A stretch of 64,000 nucleotides of DNA from Alicyclobacillus sp. SO9 (GTDB lineage Bacteria > Bacillota > Bacilli > Alicyclobacillales > Alicyclobacillaceae), in NCBI RefSeq assembly GCF_016406125.1, contig NZ_CP066339.1, positions 558,001 to 622,000 of the forward strand. Direction: 5' to 3'. The notes beneath the pieces were generated by a model. The model worked only from the letters and a program-made list of their open reading frames with translations, was not told where the DNA came from and did no database searches. A program made the position numbers and the translations under genes. How positions within the stretch are numbered: the first letter of the stretch is position 1; each line of letters opens with the position of its first letter. Of this stretch, positions 52,409 to 63,957 are shown in pieces.

Positions 52409-53932
52409 ATGCCGTTACAGACAGATTTGTACGCGTCTTTTTCAGACCAACTGAGCCATTTAATTGGTCGTGCCCCGAACGAGAAGAGTTCGAACACGGA
52501 TCGTTCGAATATCGATAGTTCGAATACCGATAGTTCGAACAAGAATAGTTCGCTTTTGATAGTGGCATGTTCGGGCGGTGTCGATTCAACAACTCTGTTG
52601 CACTTGGCGCATCGCTATTGCCTAGAGAAAGAGTACCGGCTAGCAGCGGCTCATGTGAATCACGGTGTGCGAGAGTTGGCTGACCGCGATGAGAAGTTTG
52701 TGCGGGCCCAATGCGATGAACTCGATATTCCGTGTCTGGTTGCCAATCTTGCGGAAGCAAACGGTGCAGCGCCCGAACCGCGAGAGGGTGTGTTGCGTGA
52801 GCACAGGTACGAAGCGTTGTTCAAGTTCGTCCGTCAGCATCAGGCAATGGCGCTTTTGGTCGCGCACCACGCCGACGATCAATTCGAAACTGTCTTGTGG
52901 AGATTGATTCGCGGGACATCACTGAGTGGTATCAGCGGGATGCGCAGTTTGAGTGTACGACAGAATGTAAGTATTATGCGACCGCTGCTCGAACATGCGA
53001 AGTCGCAAATTCAGGCCTACGCGGACAGTCACGGTCTGGATTACATCGTAGACGAGACAAATCAATCCGAGGAATACACTCGCAATGCGTTGCGGCACAA
53101 CGTGATTCCGTATTTAAAGGGAATTCAGCCGCAAGTACTGCAGGCGGTAACAAAGTTTGCTCAGATTGCGCAGGAAGAAGATGCTTGGATTGAAGCAAAG
53201 GCCGAAGAAGTCGTAAAAACGTGCATCAAGTTTGAAGGGAATCGTGCAATTGTTGACATTTCACAACTTCACACATTTACGGTTCCTTTACAAAGGCGCG
53301 CAATTAAAATACTATTGTATTGTTTAGCTTCAATGCAATGGACGTTCGATCACGTTGACAGTATCCTGCAGTTGTCGCATTCAAAATCCCCTTCTGCTCG
53401 TATTGAGCTCCCAAGCGGATTGGCCGCTTGGCGAATATACGACGCCATGATTGTCGCAGAGCAAGGTACAGAGTCTTTCTTCGCGCGCGGGGATAGTAGT
53501 GAACCTGTCAGTTGGGCACTATGTGACAAAAGTACTATTTTGTTTCCTAACGACGGTTCGCAGTTTTGGCAGTTCTATTGTGAGCGCTGGCGTGTACCAG
53601 ATACACTGTCGGTTTCCTTGAACGAGGCTGTCATTCCCGATGTTGCAGGTATACATATCCGAACTGCCGACACCTCTGAGCGGATTCAGCCTTTGGGCAT
53701 GAATGGCAGAAAAAAGCTGCAGGATATTTTTGTGGATGCGAAAGTTCCGAAGCAAATGCGGCGTGTGTGGCCTGTTGTTTGTGTTGGCAGAGAGATTGTC
53801 TGGGTGCCAGGGCTTCTTCGCACACAGGCGCGCCTCGTTGCAGCACATGAGACCGCTGGCTGGAAGTTGACCGTGACAGCACCAGTCCTGAATTGGATTG
53901 CACATTCCAATCCAGACGCGGATAGTGAATGA
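52409..53932 (+). CDS. tilS: tRNA(Ile)-lysidine synthase with repeat-expanded N-terminus
   Basis: Converts C34 of tRNA-Ile to lysidine. PP-loop ACSGGVDSTTLLHLAH, AHVNHGVR, AHHADDQFET and IRPLLEH-like MRPLLEHAKS are present, with the C-terminal TilS domain. Between the first helix and the PP-loop lies a Ser/Asn/Asp-rich insertion of five-residue repeats (SSNTD type). ATG is chosen with GATGGGGGT upstream; a codon-15-upstream ATG overlaps that site. 507 residues, longer than the usual 430-470. Confidence 0.94.
   Translation: MPLQTDLYASFSDQLSHLIGRAPNEKSSNTDRSNIDSSNTDSSNKNSSLLIVACSGGVDSTTLLHLAHRYCLEKEYRLAAAHVNHGVRELADRDEKFVRAQCDELDIPCLVANLAEANGAAPEPREGVLREHRYEALFKFVRQHQAMALLVAHHADDQFETVLWRLIRGTSLSGISGMRSLSVRQNVSIMRPLLEHAKSQIQAYADSHGLDYIVDETNQSEEYTRNALRHNVIPYLKGIQPQVLQAVTKFAQIAQEEDAWIEAKAEEVVKTCIKFEGNRAIVDISQLHTFTVPLQRRAIKILLYCLASMQWTFDHVDSILQLSHSKSPSARIELPSGLAAWRIYDAMIVAEQGTESFFARGDSSEPVSWALCDKSTILFPNDGSQFWQFYCERWRVPDTLSVSLNEAVIPDVAGIHIRTADTSERIQPLGMNGRKKLQDIFVDAKVPKQMRRVWPVVCVGREIVWVPGLLRTQARLVAAHETAGWKLTVTAPVLNWIAHSNPDADSE
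52487..52552 (+). repeat. 15-bp repeats inside tilS
   Basis: Four units of AGTTCGAAYAYNGAT type, each with the palindrome TTCGAA except the last partial one. They encode SSNTD-like residues and keep frame. Confidence 0.9.
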
Positions 53933-54004
53933 CTGCATGAGTGACAGGTATGGTTGAACACGAGTAAGCGTATCTATGAAACAAACATGGTTCAGGAGGA
54001 TTTT

Positions 54005-54544
54005 ATGCATCCGGATTTGGAAGAGATTTTGTACACAGAAGAGCAAATTGCAGAATCCGTAGTGCAACTGGGAGAGCGTTTATCAGCCGACTACGAGAAC
54101 AAAAATCCCTTGTTTATTTGCGTTCTCAAAGGGGCAGTTCTCTTCATGGCCGATCTCGTGAAGCAAGTCACGGTTCCTATGGAGATGGATTTTATGGCTA
54201 CGTCCAGCTACGGTGAATCGTCGAAGTCATCGGGCGTTGTGAGAATTCTCAAGGATTTGGAGGGTTCGGTCGAGGGGCGAGATGTGGTCATTGTGGAGGA
54301 CATTGTGGACACTGGCTTGACGCTGGCCTATTTACGGGACATGCTGCTGAACCGTCGCGCAGCCTCGGTTAAGGTAGTCGCTTTGTTCGATAAGCCAGAT
54401 GGACGTCAAGTAGATATCATTCCGGATTACTACGGGTTTACTGTACCCAATCAGTTCATTGTTGGTTATGGCTTGGATTTTGCAGAGAAATACCGTAATC
54501 TGCCTTACGTCGGGGTCCTAAGGCGGGAGATCTATACAAAATAG
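54005..54544 (+). CDS. hpt: hypoxanthine phosphoribosyltransferase
   Basis: Salvages hypoxanthine and guanine with PRPP. ICVLKGAVLFMADL, SYGESSKSSGVV and the PRPP loop VVIVEDIVDTGLTLAYL are visible. The third ATG is chosen for AGGAGG five bases upstream; 179 residues, as in B. subtilis. Follows tilS and precedes ftsH in the standard order. Confidence 0.96.
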   Translation: MHPDLEEILYTEEQIAESVVQLGERLSADYENKNPLFICVLKGAVLFMADLVKQVTVPMEMDFMATSSYGESSKSSGVVRILKDLEGSVEGRDVVIVEDIVDTGLTLAYLRDMLLNRRAASVKVVALFDKPDGRQVDIIPDYYGFTVPNQFIVGYGLDFAEKYRNLPYVGVLRREIYTK

Positions 54545-54634
54545 TTGCTATTTATCGCCACAGGGCCTGTAGACCTGTTGAACTGATCCTGCGTGTGATA
54601 CAATAAATTCCGCCAGACCGAGAGGAGGCAAGGC

Positions 54635-56614
54635 ATGAACAGGTTTTACCGCAGCATCGTCTTTTATGTGCTGATTCTGCTCGCGATTGTCGGTGTTGTT
54701 GACTATATTACCGGTCACGACAACCAGCGGCAGACTATTTCATATAGCCAGTTCGTCACAGATGTTCAGCAGCAGAACATACAGGGTCCGGTTAAGGTGA
54801 CACCGGACGGACTGACCGCTACAATTGACGGGACAGAAAAGACTGGAAAGCAACCAAAGTTTACAGCAAGGGTTTTGCTGGATCACAATGTGACCGGCTT
54901 TTTGACAAAAAACAAAGTGAAATTCACGGTTGAACCACAACCGAAGGCGTCCATATGGATTCAGTTCCTTGAATCGGTGGTTCCGTTTATTTTCATTTTC
55001 ATCTTGATGTTCTTCCTGTTCAACCAGACACAGGGCGGCGGCAGTCGGGTGATGAACTTTGGCAAGAGCCGTGCGCGCTTGTATTCTGAGGAAAAACGCC
55101 GAGTTACATTTCGAGATGTGGCTGGAGCAGATGAAGAGAAAACTGAGCTTGAAGAAATCGTTGACTTTTTGAAAGACCCGAAGCGCTTCTCTACCTTGGG
55201 TGCCCGAATTCCAAAGGGTGTCTTGTTAGTCGGACCGCCTGGAACAGGTAAGACGCTGCTGGCCCGAGCTGTAGCGGGAGAAGCGGGAGTTCCTTTCTTC
55301 TCCATCAGCGGCTCTGACTTTGTCGAAATGTTTGTGGGTGTCGGCGCTTCGCGCGTTCGCGATTTGTTTGAGAATGCAAAGAAAAATGCGCCTTGTATCA
55401 TCTTTATTGATGAGATTGACGCTGTTGGACGTCATCGCGGTGCGGGTCTTGGCGGCGGTCATGATGAGAGGGAGCAGACTTTGAATCAGTTGCTGGTTGA
55501 GATGGACGGATTTTCTGCTAATGACGGAATTATCATTATTGCAGCTACAAACCGTCCGGATATTCTTGATCCTGCATTACTGCGCCCAGGTCGGATTGAT
55601 CGGCAGATTTTGGTCAATCGTCCCGACGTCAAAGGACGCGAAGAGATTCTGCACGTTCATGCGCGCAATAAACCGCTGGCGAAAGACGTTCGTTTGGATG
55701 TTATTGCAAAGCGTACTCCTGGTTTCACAGGTGCCGATTTGGAGAATGTGTTGAATGAAGCAGCGTTGTTAGCAGCGCGGAAGAAGAAAGATGCCATTAC
55801 ACAAGTCGATGTGGATGAAGCGATTGACAGAGTGATGGCTGGGCCAGAGAAACGCAGCCGCGTGATGTCTGAACACGAGCGTCGTCTGGTAGCCTTTCAT
55901 GAATCCGGTCATGCTATTATCGGCTTCTTCCTGCAGAACGCGGATACGGTGCACAAGGTAACGATTATCCCCCGGGGCATGGCTGGAGGCTACACTGTAA
56001 CGCTGCCGAAGGAAGACCGGTACTTCATGACCAAGCAGGAAATGATAGACCGAATCTGCGGTTTGCTGGGAGGACGCGTTGCCGAAGAGATTACCTTTGG
56101 CGAAATTAGCACAGGTGCTTCCAATGACTTGGAGCGTGTGACCAGTATAGCGCGATCGATGGTGACTCAGTACGGCATGAGTAAAAAACTTGGACCCATG
56201 CAGTATGGTAGCAGCGGTCAAGGTCAAGTGTTCCTCGGCAAGGATATCTCGTCTGAGCAAAATTACAGTGACCAAGTTGCCTATTCCATCGATGAAGAAA
56301 TGAAGGGAATCGTTGAATACTGCCATCAGCGGACGCTGGATTTGCTGACTGACAAAAAGGATAAGCTGGACGCATTGGCCAATTTGCTGCTCAAAGAGGA
56401 AACGATTGATGAAGAACGGATTCGCTCCGTTCTTGACGAAAACTATGAGAGCGACAAAGAAGCGAATGGCGATAAAGAAGCGGATGAGACCCGCGAAGTT
56501 GAGCAACAATCACATCCTGAGAATCAGTCTGATTCAGAGAGCCAAGAACCTTCTGACAACCAGTCCGATTCGGGGCCGGCAGGCAACGGTGAGTCAAACA
56601 AGCACGATGACTAA
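54635..56614 (+). CDS. ftsH: ATP-dependent zinc metalloprotease FtsH
   Basis: Membrane-anchored AAA protease. Membrane helices at about residues 7-25 and 107-127, Walker A GPPGTGKT, Walker B IIFIDEID, the SRH region and zinc site [11 protein letters not shown]. The C-terminal tail is rich in Glu, Ser, Asn and Gln. 659 residues. GAGGAGG precedes the ATG. Confidence 0.97.
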   Translation: MNRFYRSIVFYVLILLAIVGVVDYITGHDNQRQTISYSQFVTDVQQQNIQGPVKVTPDGLTATIDGTEKTGKQPKFTARVLLDHNVTGFLTKNKVKFTVEPQPKASIWIQFLESVVPFIFIFILMFFLFNQTQGGGSRVMNFGKSRARLYSEEKRRVTFRDVAGADEEKTELEEIVDFLKDPKRFSTLGARIPKGVLLVGPPGTGKTLLARAVAGEAGVPFFSISGSDFVEMFVGVGASRVRDLFENAKKNAPCIIFIDEIDAVGRHRGAGLGGGHDEREQTLNQLLVEMDGFSANDGIIIIAATNRPDILDPALLRPGRIDRQILVNRPDVKGREEILHVHARNKPLAKDVRLDVIAKRTPGFTGADLENVLNEAALLAARKKKDAITQVDVDEAIDRVMAGPEKRSRVMSEHERRLVAFHESGHAIIGFFLQNADTVHKVTIIPRGMAGGYTVTLPKEDRYFMTKQEMIDRICGLLGGRVAEEITFGEISTGASNDLERVTSIARSMVTQYGMSKKLGPMQYGSSGQGQVFLGKDISSEQNYSDQVAYSIDEEMKGIVEYCHQRTLDLLTDKKDKLDALANLLLKEETIDEERIRSVLDENYESDKEANGDKEADETREVEQQSHPENQSDSESQEPSDNQSDSGPAGNGESNKHDD

Positions 56615-56735
56615 GCAGCGATGACAAGGCTCCTCGGGAATGTTTCTCGGGGGGCTTTTGCCGTTGGGTGGTTAGGCCTCGACGGTTGGTGTTCAGCGTT
56701 ATAGATTACGGGTGCATCTGGGTGGAGGTAGAAAC

Positions 56736-57818
56736 GTGCGCTGGGTTGCGTTAAAAAACTTAGGGGAACACAGGGTTCTGGCACAAAACATACTGGATGA
56801 GAGAGGGAGAGTCCTGCTTGCAAAGGGTGTTGAGCTCACAGACGGACGAGCCGAACGCTTGGCGAAGTTGGGGCTTTTTTCGGCTTGTGTGGAGGACCCG
56901 GCCACAGAAGACATTGAGCTGGAAGAGGTCGTTTCTCAGCGTCTGCGCGGGGAACTGGTCTCCGCTACATACGATTCCCTTGTAGAATTGGTACAAATGG
57001 AAGGTACCAAGCATATTCGAGCTTCCAACGTCAAGCGGAAACTACAACCCCTCGTGGACGACGTGCTGGGTCAGTTAAAAAGCATCGAAGGTGCCAGTCA
57101 GCACTTGGGGAATGTCTACGTGACAGACGGAGAACTCTACCATCACTCTGTCAATGTAACGCTGTTTGCGCTTACCCTTGGGATTGATCAGGGTTTGAAC
57201 AGCCACGATTTGGTCGAGCTTGGGATTGGTTCATTGCTGCACGATGTGGGAAAATTAAAGGTGCCTGGCTCGGTACTGCGTAAACCCGGCAAACTCAGCA
57301 AAGACGAGTTTGAACAAATCAAGCGGCATGCGGGCTATGGATATGAAATTCTTAGGTCGCTCCCAGACATTTCTGCTAAATCTGCTCTGATTGCGTTGGA
57401 GCACCACGAACGGTTGGACGGGATGGGCTACCCGAGGGGATTGCGAAAAGACGAGATTCATCAGTACAGCAGAATTGTGAGTGTCGCAGACGTGTATGAG
57501 GCTTTGACTGCAAACAGGGTTTACCGCAAGGGCTACCTGCCTCACGAAGCACTGGAATTGCTGCTTGGCGGAGGCGGAATGCAATTCGATGAATCGATAG
57601 TAGAATCATTTGTAAAGACTGTGGCGGTCTATCCGACAGGAGTTACAGTGAAGCTTTCAACAGGAGAAAAAGCTGTTGTTGTTGAATCAAAGCCGAAACA
57701 GTCACACCGTCCCATCGTTCGGGTAATAGAGGACCCTTATGGAAAGAGATTGGACAAGTCTTACAACCTGGATCTTTCGACAGAACTCACTCTGGAAATC
57801 GTAGCGTGGGAGTCTTAG
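56736..57818 (+). CDS. HD-GYP domain phosphodiesterase
   Basis: Likely c-di-GMP or related nucleotide hydrolase. The HD signature is LLHDVGKLKVPG and the second signature is HHERLDGMGYPRGL; the expected following ADVYEALTANR motif is also present. No membrane or response-regulator domain; the first 120 residues are a helical N-terminal region. GTG with GGTGGAGGT upstream; 360 residues. B. subtilis has no HD-GYP gene between ftsH and coaX. Confidence 0.92.
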   Translation: MRWVALKNLGEHRVLAQNILDERGRVLLAKGVELTDGRAERLAKLGLFSACVEDPATEDIELEEVVSQRLRGELVSATYDSLVELVQMEGTKHIRASNVKRKLQPLVDDVLGQLKSIEGASQHLGNVYVTDGELYHHSVNVTLFALTLGIDQGLNSHDLVELGIGSLLHDVGKLKVPGSVLRKPGKLSKDEFEQIKRHAGYGYEILRSLPDISAKSALIALEHHERLDGMGYPRGLRKDEIHQYSRIVSVADVYEALTANRVYRKGYLPHEALELLLGGGGMQFDESIVESFVKTVAVYPTGVTVKLSTGEKAVVVESKPKQSHRPIVRVIEDPYGKRLDKSYNLDLSTELTLEIVAWES

Positions 57819-57828
57819 GAGGAGACAA

Positions 57829-58617
57829 ATGGAGTCTTGGGTGTTAGTACTGAACGTGGGGAATTCCAGCATCTCCATTGGTGTATTTTCAGGTGCCAAA
57901 TTGCTGCATGACTGGCGTGTGTCAACAGACATTCGACGTTCCGAAGATGAGTTAGGACTGTTGCTGAAAGCTCTGCTTCGAGATGTCGGCTTGGAAACAC
58001 AGACTTGGTCAGGGGTCTGTGTTAGTTCTGTTGTTCCGCCTCTCGGTGCAGTCCTGGTTGCAACGATTAGAAAGTACCTAGACACAGAACCGCTGATTGT
58101 CGGCCCAGGTGTGAAAACGGGGCTAGCTATCCGGAGCGAAAACCCACGGGAAATCGGCGCCGATCGCATTGTCAATGCAGTGGCAGCGGCCAACAAGTTT
58201 GACAGTCCTCTCATTGTCGTCAAATTGGGAACCGCGACAACCTTTTGTGTTATTGACGAGACGGGAGATTATGTTGGTGGTGTTATCGCTCCCGGTGTCC
58301 GGTTAGCAGCGGATGCCTTGTATGAGCGAACTGCCAAGCTGCCAAGGGTTGAACTGGCTTATCCCAAGCATGTTGTTGGAAAAAGTACGATTTCCAGTAT
58401 TCAGTCCGGCCTGCTGTACGGTGCTGCAGGTCTGGTCGACGGAATTGTCACCCGTATCAGTGAGGAATACGCTTTGGATTTTACGGTAATCGCTACAGGC
58501 GGGTTGGCCCATTTGATTTCTCCTGCGTCCTATACCATTAATATTGTGGAGCCGTATTTAACCTTGGAAGGACTTCGACTCATTTGGCAGCGAAATGCCG
58601 GGACAAGTAATTGTTAG
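57829..58617 (+). CDS. coaX: type III pantothenate kinase
   Basis: First step of coenzyme A synthesis. Phosphate motif VLNVGNSSISIGVF, GADRIVNAVAA and KLGTATTFCVID are seen. 262 residues. Ten bases after the HD-GYP gene, with GGAGGAG. Confidence 0.96.
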   Translation: MESWVLVLNVGNSSISIGVFSGAKLLHDWRVSTDIRRSEDELGLLLKALLRDVGLETQTWSGVCVSSVVPPLGAVLVATIRKYLDTEPLIVGPGVKTGLAIRSENPREIGADRIVNAVAAANKFDSPLIVVKLGTATTFCVIDETGDYVGGVIAPGVRLAADALYERTAKLPRVELAYPKHVVGKSTISSIQSGLLYGAAGLVDGIVTRISEEYALDFTVIATGGLAHLISPASYTINIVEPYLTLEGLRLIWQRNAGTSNC

Positions 58618-58632
58618 AGGAGAGTGCACAAT

Positions 58633-59520
58633 TTGACAGATTCAACCGACCGCGCGTTGCGGGCCGTTTCTTCTGATGGCACTGTACGCGTTTTTACTTG
58701 TGTCACAACTAATCTTGTAAACGAATTGCAAAGACGACATGGCTCCTGGCCCGTCGCCACAGCTGCGCTCGGCAGGACTGCTTCTATAGCCGGAATGATG
58801 GGCCTTCAGATGAAAGGAGACGAGCGGCTGACCGTGCAAATAAAAGGCGACGGTCCGCTTGGTACCATTATGGTTGACGCTGATTCACAGGGCTTTGTAC
58901 GCGGCTATGTACAAAATCCCCACGTGCATCTTCCGAACAACAGGAAAGGTAAGTTGAACGTCGGGGGTGGCGTCGGGGAAGGACTTCTCTATGTCATGAG
59001 AGACATGGGGCTGAAGGACGTATACAGGGGAAGCAGTGAACTCCAAAGCGGAGAAATAGCGGATGACTTTACCTATTACTTTGCAATATCGGAGCAAACT
59101 CCCTCGTCTGTCGGCGCAGGCGTCTTGGTCGATACTGACAATTCGGTCATTGTCGCTGGAGGATTTATTATACAATTAATGCCGGGCCATACGGAAGCAA
59201 CCATTGAAAAAGTCGAGCGAGCTGTGGAGTCCATGCCCAGTGTTACAGACCTCTTGCGAGACATCCCAACTCCTTTACCGCACCACTTGTTGGAACGTTT
59301 ACTTCCGGATGCTCAGATACTGGAGGAACACCCGCTTGCATTTCGGTGTCAATGCTCCCGTAGTAAGGTAGAGAATACATTGAGAAGCTTAGGTGTTGCG
59401 GAAATCAACTCGATGCTTGAGGAAAATGGTGAAGCCGAGGTGATTTGTCACTTTTGCAATGAAGCTTATCACTTCGACGGGTCCGAACTGATTCGTATTC
59501 GTGACAGTATTTCGCTGTGA
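58633..59520 (+). CDS. hslO: redox-regulated chaperone Hsp33
   Basis: Chaperone switched on by oxidation. The C-terminal zinc switch is FRCQCS followed by CHFC. Also NVGGGVGEGLLYVMRDMGLK, split at VGEG in the family motif. TTG is preferred with AGGAGAG upstream; a GTG three codons earlier overlaps that site. 295 residues. Confidence 0.95.
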   Translation: MTDSTDRALRAVSSDGTVRVFTCVTTNLVNELQRRHGSWPVATAALGRTASIAGMMGLQMKGDERLTVQIKGDGPLGTIMVDADSQGFVRGYVQNPHVHLPNNRKGKLNVGGGVGEGLLYVMRDMGLKDVYRGSSELQSGEIADDFTYYFAISEQTPSSVGAGVLVDTDNSVIVAGGFIIQLMPGHTEATIEKVERAVESMPSVTDLLRDIPTPLPHHLLERLLPDAQILEEHPLAFRCQCSRSKVENTLRSLGVAEINSMLEENGEAEVICHFCNEAYHFDGSELIRIRDSISL

Positions 59521-59582
59521 CAGCCTAAAATTCTCTCACAGTGCTTTCGGAAAGCGGCTTATATGGTACTGGAGGTAGTGAA

Positions 59583-60410
59583 ATGAAAAACAGAGCAACA
59601 TCGCACGGACTACGATGCATGCCAGCCTTGGACGGGCGAACGCTGGTGATGGGAATTCTCAATGTTACACCGGATTCCTTCTCTGACGGCGGCAGGTTTG
59701 TTGACGCAGAACGGGCTCTTCGCCATGCGGAGTCCATGGTGACTGACGGCGCCGATATTATCGATGTCGGTGCAGAAAGCACCAGACCGACAGCACAGCC
59801 GCTGACGGCTGATGAAGAAATGGCACGATTAGAGCCGATTTTGCCTGCTTTGAGGAGTCGAGTGAATGTTCCCATTTCAGTTGATACCTATCATTCGCAA
59901 ACAGCCGAATACGCTTTGAATCACGGCGCAGATATCATCAACGATGTCTGGGGCGGTTTGTTCGATGCTGATATTCTCAAAGTTGCAGCGGCCTACGATT
60001 GCGACTACATCTACATGCATAACCGGACCGAAGCTGTCACGGCAGGTGCAATGGAGACGCTTGTGACAGAGACCAGGGCGGGGATTGAGCGCTGTTTGAA
60101 AGCGGGGATAGCCCCAGGTCATCTTTGGATCGATCCCGGTATCGGCTTTGGTAAAACCTACAAACAAAACCTTCAGATTCTACGAAGGCTTGGTGAATAC
60201 TGCAGTCTGGGCTACCCAGTGTTGCTCGGTACCAGCAGGAAGAGTGTCATCGGAAACACGTTGCAGACTGTTGCAACTGACAGGCTGGAAGGTTCTCTTG
60301 CTACAGTTTCCGCTGGAGTACTGAAGGGCGTGCGTGCGGTGCGGGTCCATGATGTCAAGGAGACGGTTCGCACTTGCCGGATGATTGAGGCGATTGAACA
60401 TGTGGAGTGA
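59583..60410 (+). CDS. folP: dihydropteroate synthase
   Basis: Joins pterin pyrophosphate to p-aminobenzoate; the target of sulfonamides. MGILNVTPDSFSDGG, DVGAESTRP and NDVWGG are present. ATG with GGAGGT upstream; 275 residues. Next comes folK directly; folB, which lies between them in B. subtilis, is missing. Confidence 0.96.
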   Translation: MKNRATSHGLRCMPALDGRTLVMGILNVTPDSFSDGGRFVDAERALRHAESMVTDGADIIDVGAESTRPTAQPLTADEEMARLEPILPALRSRVNVPISVDTYHSQTAEYALNHGADIINDVWGGLFDADILKVAAAYDCDYIYMHNRTEAVTAGAMETLVTETRAGIERCLKAGIAPGHLWIDPGIGFGKTYKQNLQILRRLGEYCSLGYPVLLGTSRKSVIGNTLQTVATDRLEGSLATVSAGVLKGVRAVRVHDVKETVRTCRMIEAIEHVE

Positions 60411-60942
60411 CAGTGAGTTCTCTAGTCCTGCTTCCGTACCGGTGTACATAGGCTTCGGATCGAATATAGGTAACCGAGAATCATATCTGCAGCTAGCGCT
60501 GCAAAAAGTTGAGGAACTGTCACAAACCTCGGTTCGCTGTTCGTCGCTGTACGAGACAACCCCCGTAGAGTATCTGGATCAGCCGAACTTTCTAAACATG
60601 GTGGCTGTGATACAGACCAAGCTGGGACCGCGTATTCTTCTGGAGAAATTGCAGCGCATTGAACAACAATTGGATAGAAAAAGGGGAATTCGGTTTGGGC
60701 CTCGAACAATAGATCTAGATATTCTCCTGTATGGCAACAACTACGAATGCTTTCATGACCTCCAAATACCGCATCCGCGCATGTGGCAGCGAAGTTTTGT
60801 CATGACGCCGCTGGCTGAACTGGATCCGACACGGCGAGGCCTTGGCGGACAAACATTTGCGTCAATTGCTGCGCGGATCTTCAAGAAAGGAGACGTGCGC
60901 TATGCTGGACGTCTTCGCAAGGAGACTTCGTGCCTATCGTAA
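60400..60942 (+). CDS. folK: HPPK, pterin pyrophosphokinase
   Basis: Pyrophosphorylates hydroxymethyl-dihydropterin. YIGFGSNIGNRESYL and RFGPRTIDLDILLYG are diagnostic. ATG is chosen with GAGGCG upstream; it overlaps the end of folP by 11 bases. About 180 residues. Its end overlaps the next gene by 41 bases. Confidence 0.95.
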   Translation: MWSDSEFSSPASVPVYIGFGSNIGNRESYLQLALQKVEELSQTSVRCSSLYETTPVEYLDQPNFLNMVAVIQTKLGPRILLEKLQRIEQQLDRKRGIRFGPRTIDLDILLYGNNYECFHDLQIPHPRMWQRSFVMTPLAELDPTRRGLGGQTFASIAARIFKKGDVRYAGRLRKETSCLS

Positions 60943-61150
60943 ATTGAAGCACTGGACGCAGGTGGAACTGGGAAAACAGGTTGGGGTGAGCGTCGCCGTC
61001 ATCGGCGCTTTAGAGCGAGGAACGCGAGAACCCAACGAGGAATTGTTGCGGAGTTTATGTACAGTCCTTACGGCCAGTGAAGAGGAACTTGGGATTGTTC
61101 GACAGCAGGACGGATCGCTGGACTTTAAAAGCGACAGCCCTTCGTTTTGA
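60902..61150 (+). CDS. XRE-type HTH protein (YazB-like)
   Basis: Small helix-turn-helix protein of 82 residues: RAYRKLKHWTQVELGKQVGV is the first part of the HTH and SVAVIGALERGTREPNEELL the second. AAAGGAG precedes the ATG. It lies after folK as yazB does in B. subtilis. Target genes unknown. Confidence 0.85.
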   Translation: MLDVFARRLRAYRKLKHWTQVELGKQVGVSVAVIGALERGTREPNEELLRSLCTVLTASEEELGIVRQQDGSLDFKSDSPSF

Positions 61151-61554
61151 GTGACTCAAGACGGGGACGGCTGTCCGGCATGCAAGAGACAACGCCCTGC
61201 GCTTACATATCCAAAGCCACTGCTTCTATTCTTTGTTGGTGCGCCAAATTTGAGCTGATGTGGAAATAACTTCATCTGATCCGTTGACTTTCAAAACACT
61301 GCTTACTATAATTGCGCGTAGAGTAATTCGTGATTACTTCCCATGCACTGTTGGTGGCACACTGACAGTGTTTTCTACAAACCATAAAGAGGTATCACAT
61401 TTGGCTCCACTTTGTGTGTTGAACAACGCATAGGTGGTGTTTTTGTAACATAATTATGGAGACAGACTTCCATGAATGGGCTTTCTTGAGGGTTTGGGTG
61501 CCTTACAGAAGGACTAGACAGGATTTTGTGGTATTTACTAAAGGAGAGACTGAG
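61151..61554 (+). other. gene-free stretch: greA promoter and long leader
   Basis: The first 130 bases hold nothing recognised. Then a strong promoter and a leader of about 240 bases follow. In the leader AGTAAT/ATTACT (61322-61338) and CACTGT/ACAGTG (61346-61370) can form hairpins; the second is followed by TTTTCT. Confidence 0.7.
61284..61312 (+). promoter_or_regulatory. sigma-A promoter of greA
   Basis: TTGACT, 17 bases, TATAAT. Confidence 0.82.
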
Positions 61555-62031
61555 ATGCCGGAAAAAGAAGTGCTTCTTACTACTGAAGGTTTAAAGAACT
61601 TAGAAGACGAGTTGGATAATCTCAAAGGTGTCAAGCGTCGAGAGGTAGCGGAAAGAATCAAACTTGCCATCAGCTACGGAGATATCAGCGAGAACTCCGA
61701 GTATGAAGACGCCAAGAACGAACAGGCATTTGTCGAGGGTCGGATTTTGACGCTGGAGAAAATGCTGCGGAATGCACGTATTATTAAAGATGATGAAGTC
61801 GATACAGATATAGTGAGCATCGGTTCAACTGTGCGACTCCAGGACCGGGAGTTCGACGAAGAAGTTGAATATACAATTGTTGGATCTGCAGAGGCCGACC
61901 CTTCCAAAAACAAGATTTCGAATGAATCACCCGTGGGCAGAGCCTTGATTGGTGCCTCAGTAGGTTCCGTCGTAGATGTTAATGTACCGTCTGGGACAAT
62001 TCAGTTTCGTGTGTTGGACATTAAGCGGTAA
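61555..62031 (+). CDS. greA: transcription elongation factor GreA
   Basis: Rescues backtracked RNA polymerase by transcript cleavage. The coiled coil includes [19 protein letters not shown] and the acidic tip in [16 protein letters not shown]; the C-terminal FKBP-like domain follows. ATG with AAAGGAGAG; 158 residues. The frame stays open 33 codons upstream, but that part is not family-like. Confidence 0.96.
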   Translation: MPEKEVLLTTEGLKNLEDELDNLKGVKRREVAERIKLAISYGDISENSEYEDAKNEQAFVEGRILTLEKMLRNARIIKDDEVDTDIVSIGSTVRLQDREFDEEVEYTIVGSAEADPSKNKISNESPVGRALIGASVGSVVDVNVPSGTIQFRVLDIKR

Positions 62032-62049
62032 GCGGAGTCTTAACATCAG

Positions 62050-62097
62050 CTTCGGACAGGGCATATGGAAAGCCTTCGGACAGCTCATATGGAAAGC
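62050..62097 (+). repeat. 24-bp tandem duplication between greA and lysS
   Basis: Two adjacent copies of a 24-base unit starting CTTCGGACAG and ending ATATGGAAAGC, differing in two bases. Confidence 0.88.
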
Positions 62098-62293
62098 GGA
62101 CGGAATCAAGCTGTTTGGTTTCGTTCGCTTTTTGTTTAGAGGTGGCGTAATCCACTGGAACTCTGTAAAGTGGGTATAGTGAGTTTGGCAAGGCCCCAGA
62201 AAGACAAAGTGATCGGCAAAAGGACAAGCCCAGAAGGACAAGTCACAGATGGGGCGAGAGTGGGTTTGACAGAGAGAAATTGTGGAGAGGTGA

Positions 62294-63796
<1,503 letters not shown>

Positions 63797-63957
63797 CGAT
63801 TGAGTAAGCCAAACTCTGCGCAGGGCCTTTGAGCCGGACCTTTGAGCCAGGGCCCTGGGATAGCCATCAGCACCTGACGCAGCCGTCAGCGGCCGCCAGA
63901 CACCGTCGTCAGCAAATGCGTCGGACTGTGGCCGGCCTCGAATCACTGGTGTCAAAC

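Noticed and set aside
61456-61554. N-terminal extension of GreA
   Set aside because: No ribosome site at the upstream ATG, and the residues do not resemble GreA; a strong site precedes the internal ATG.
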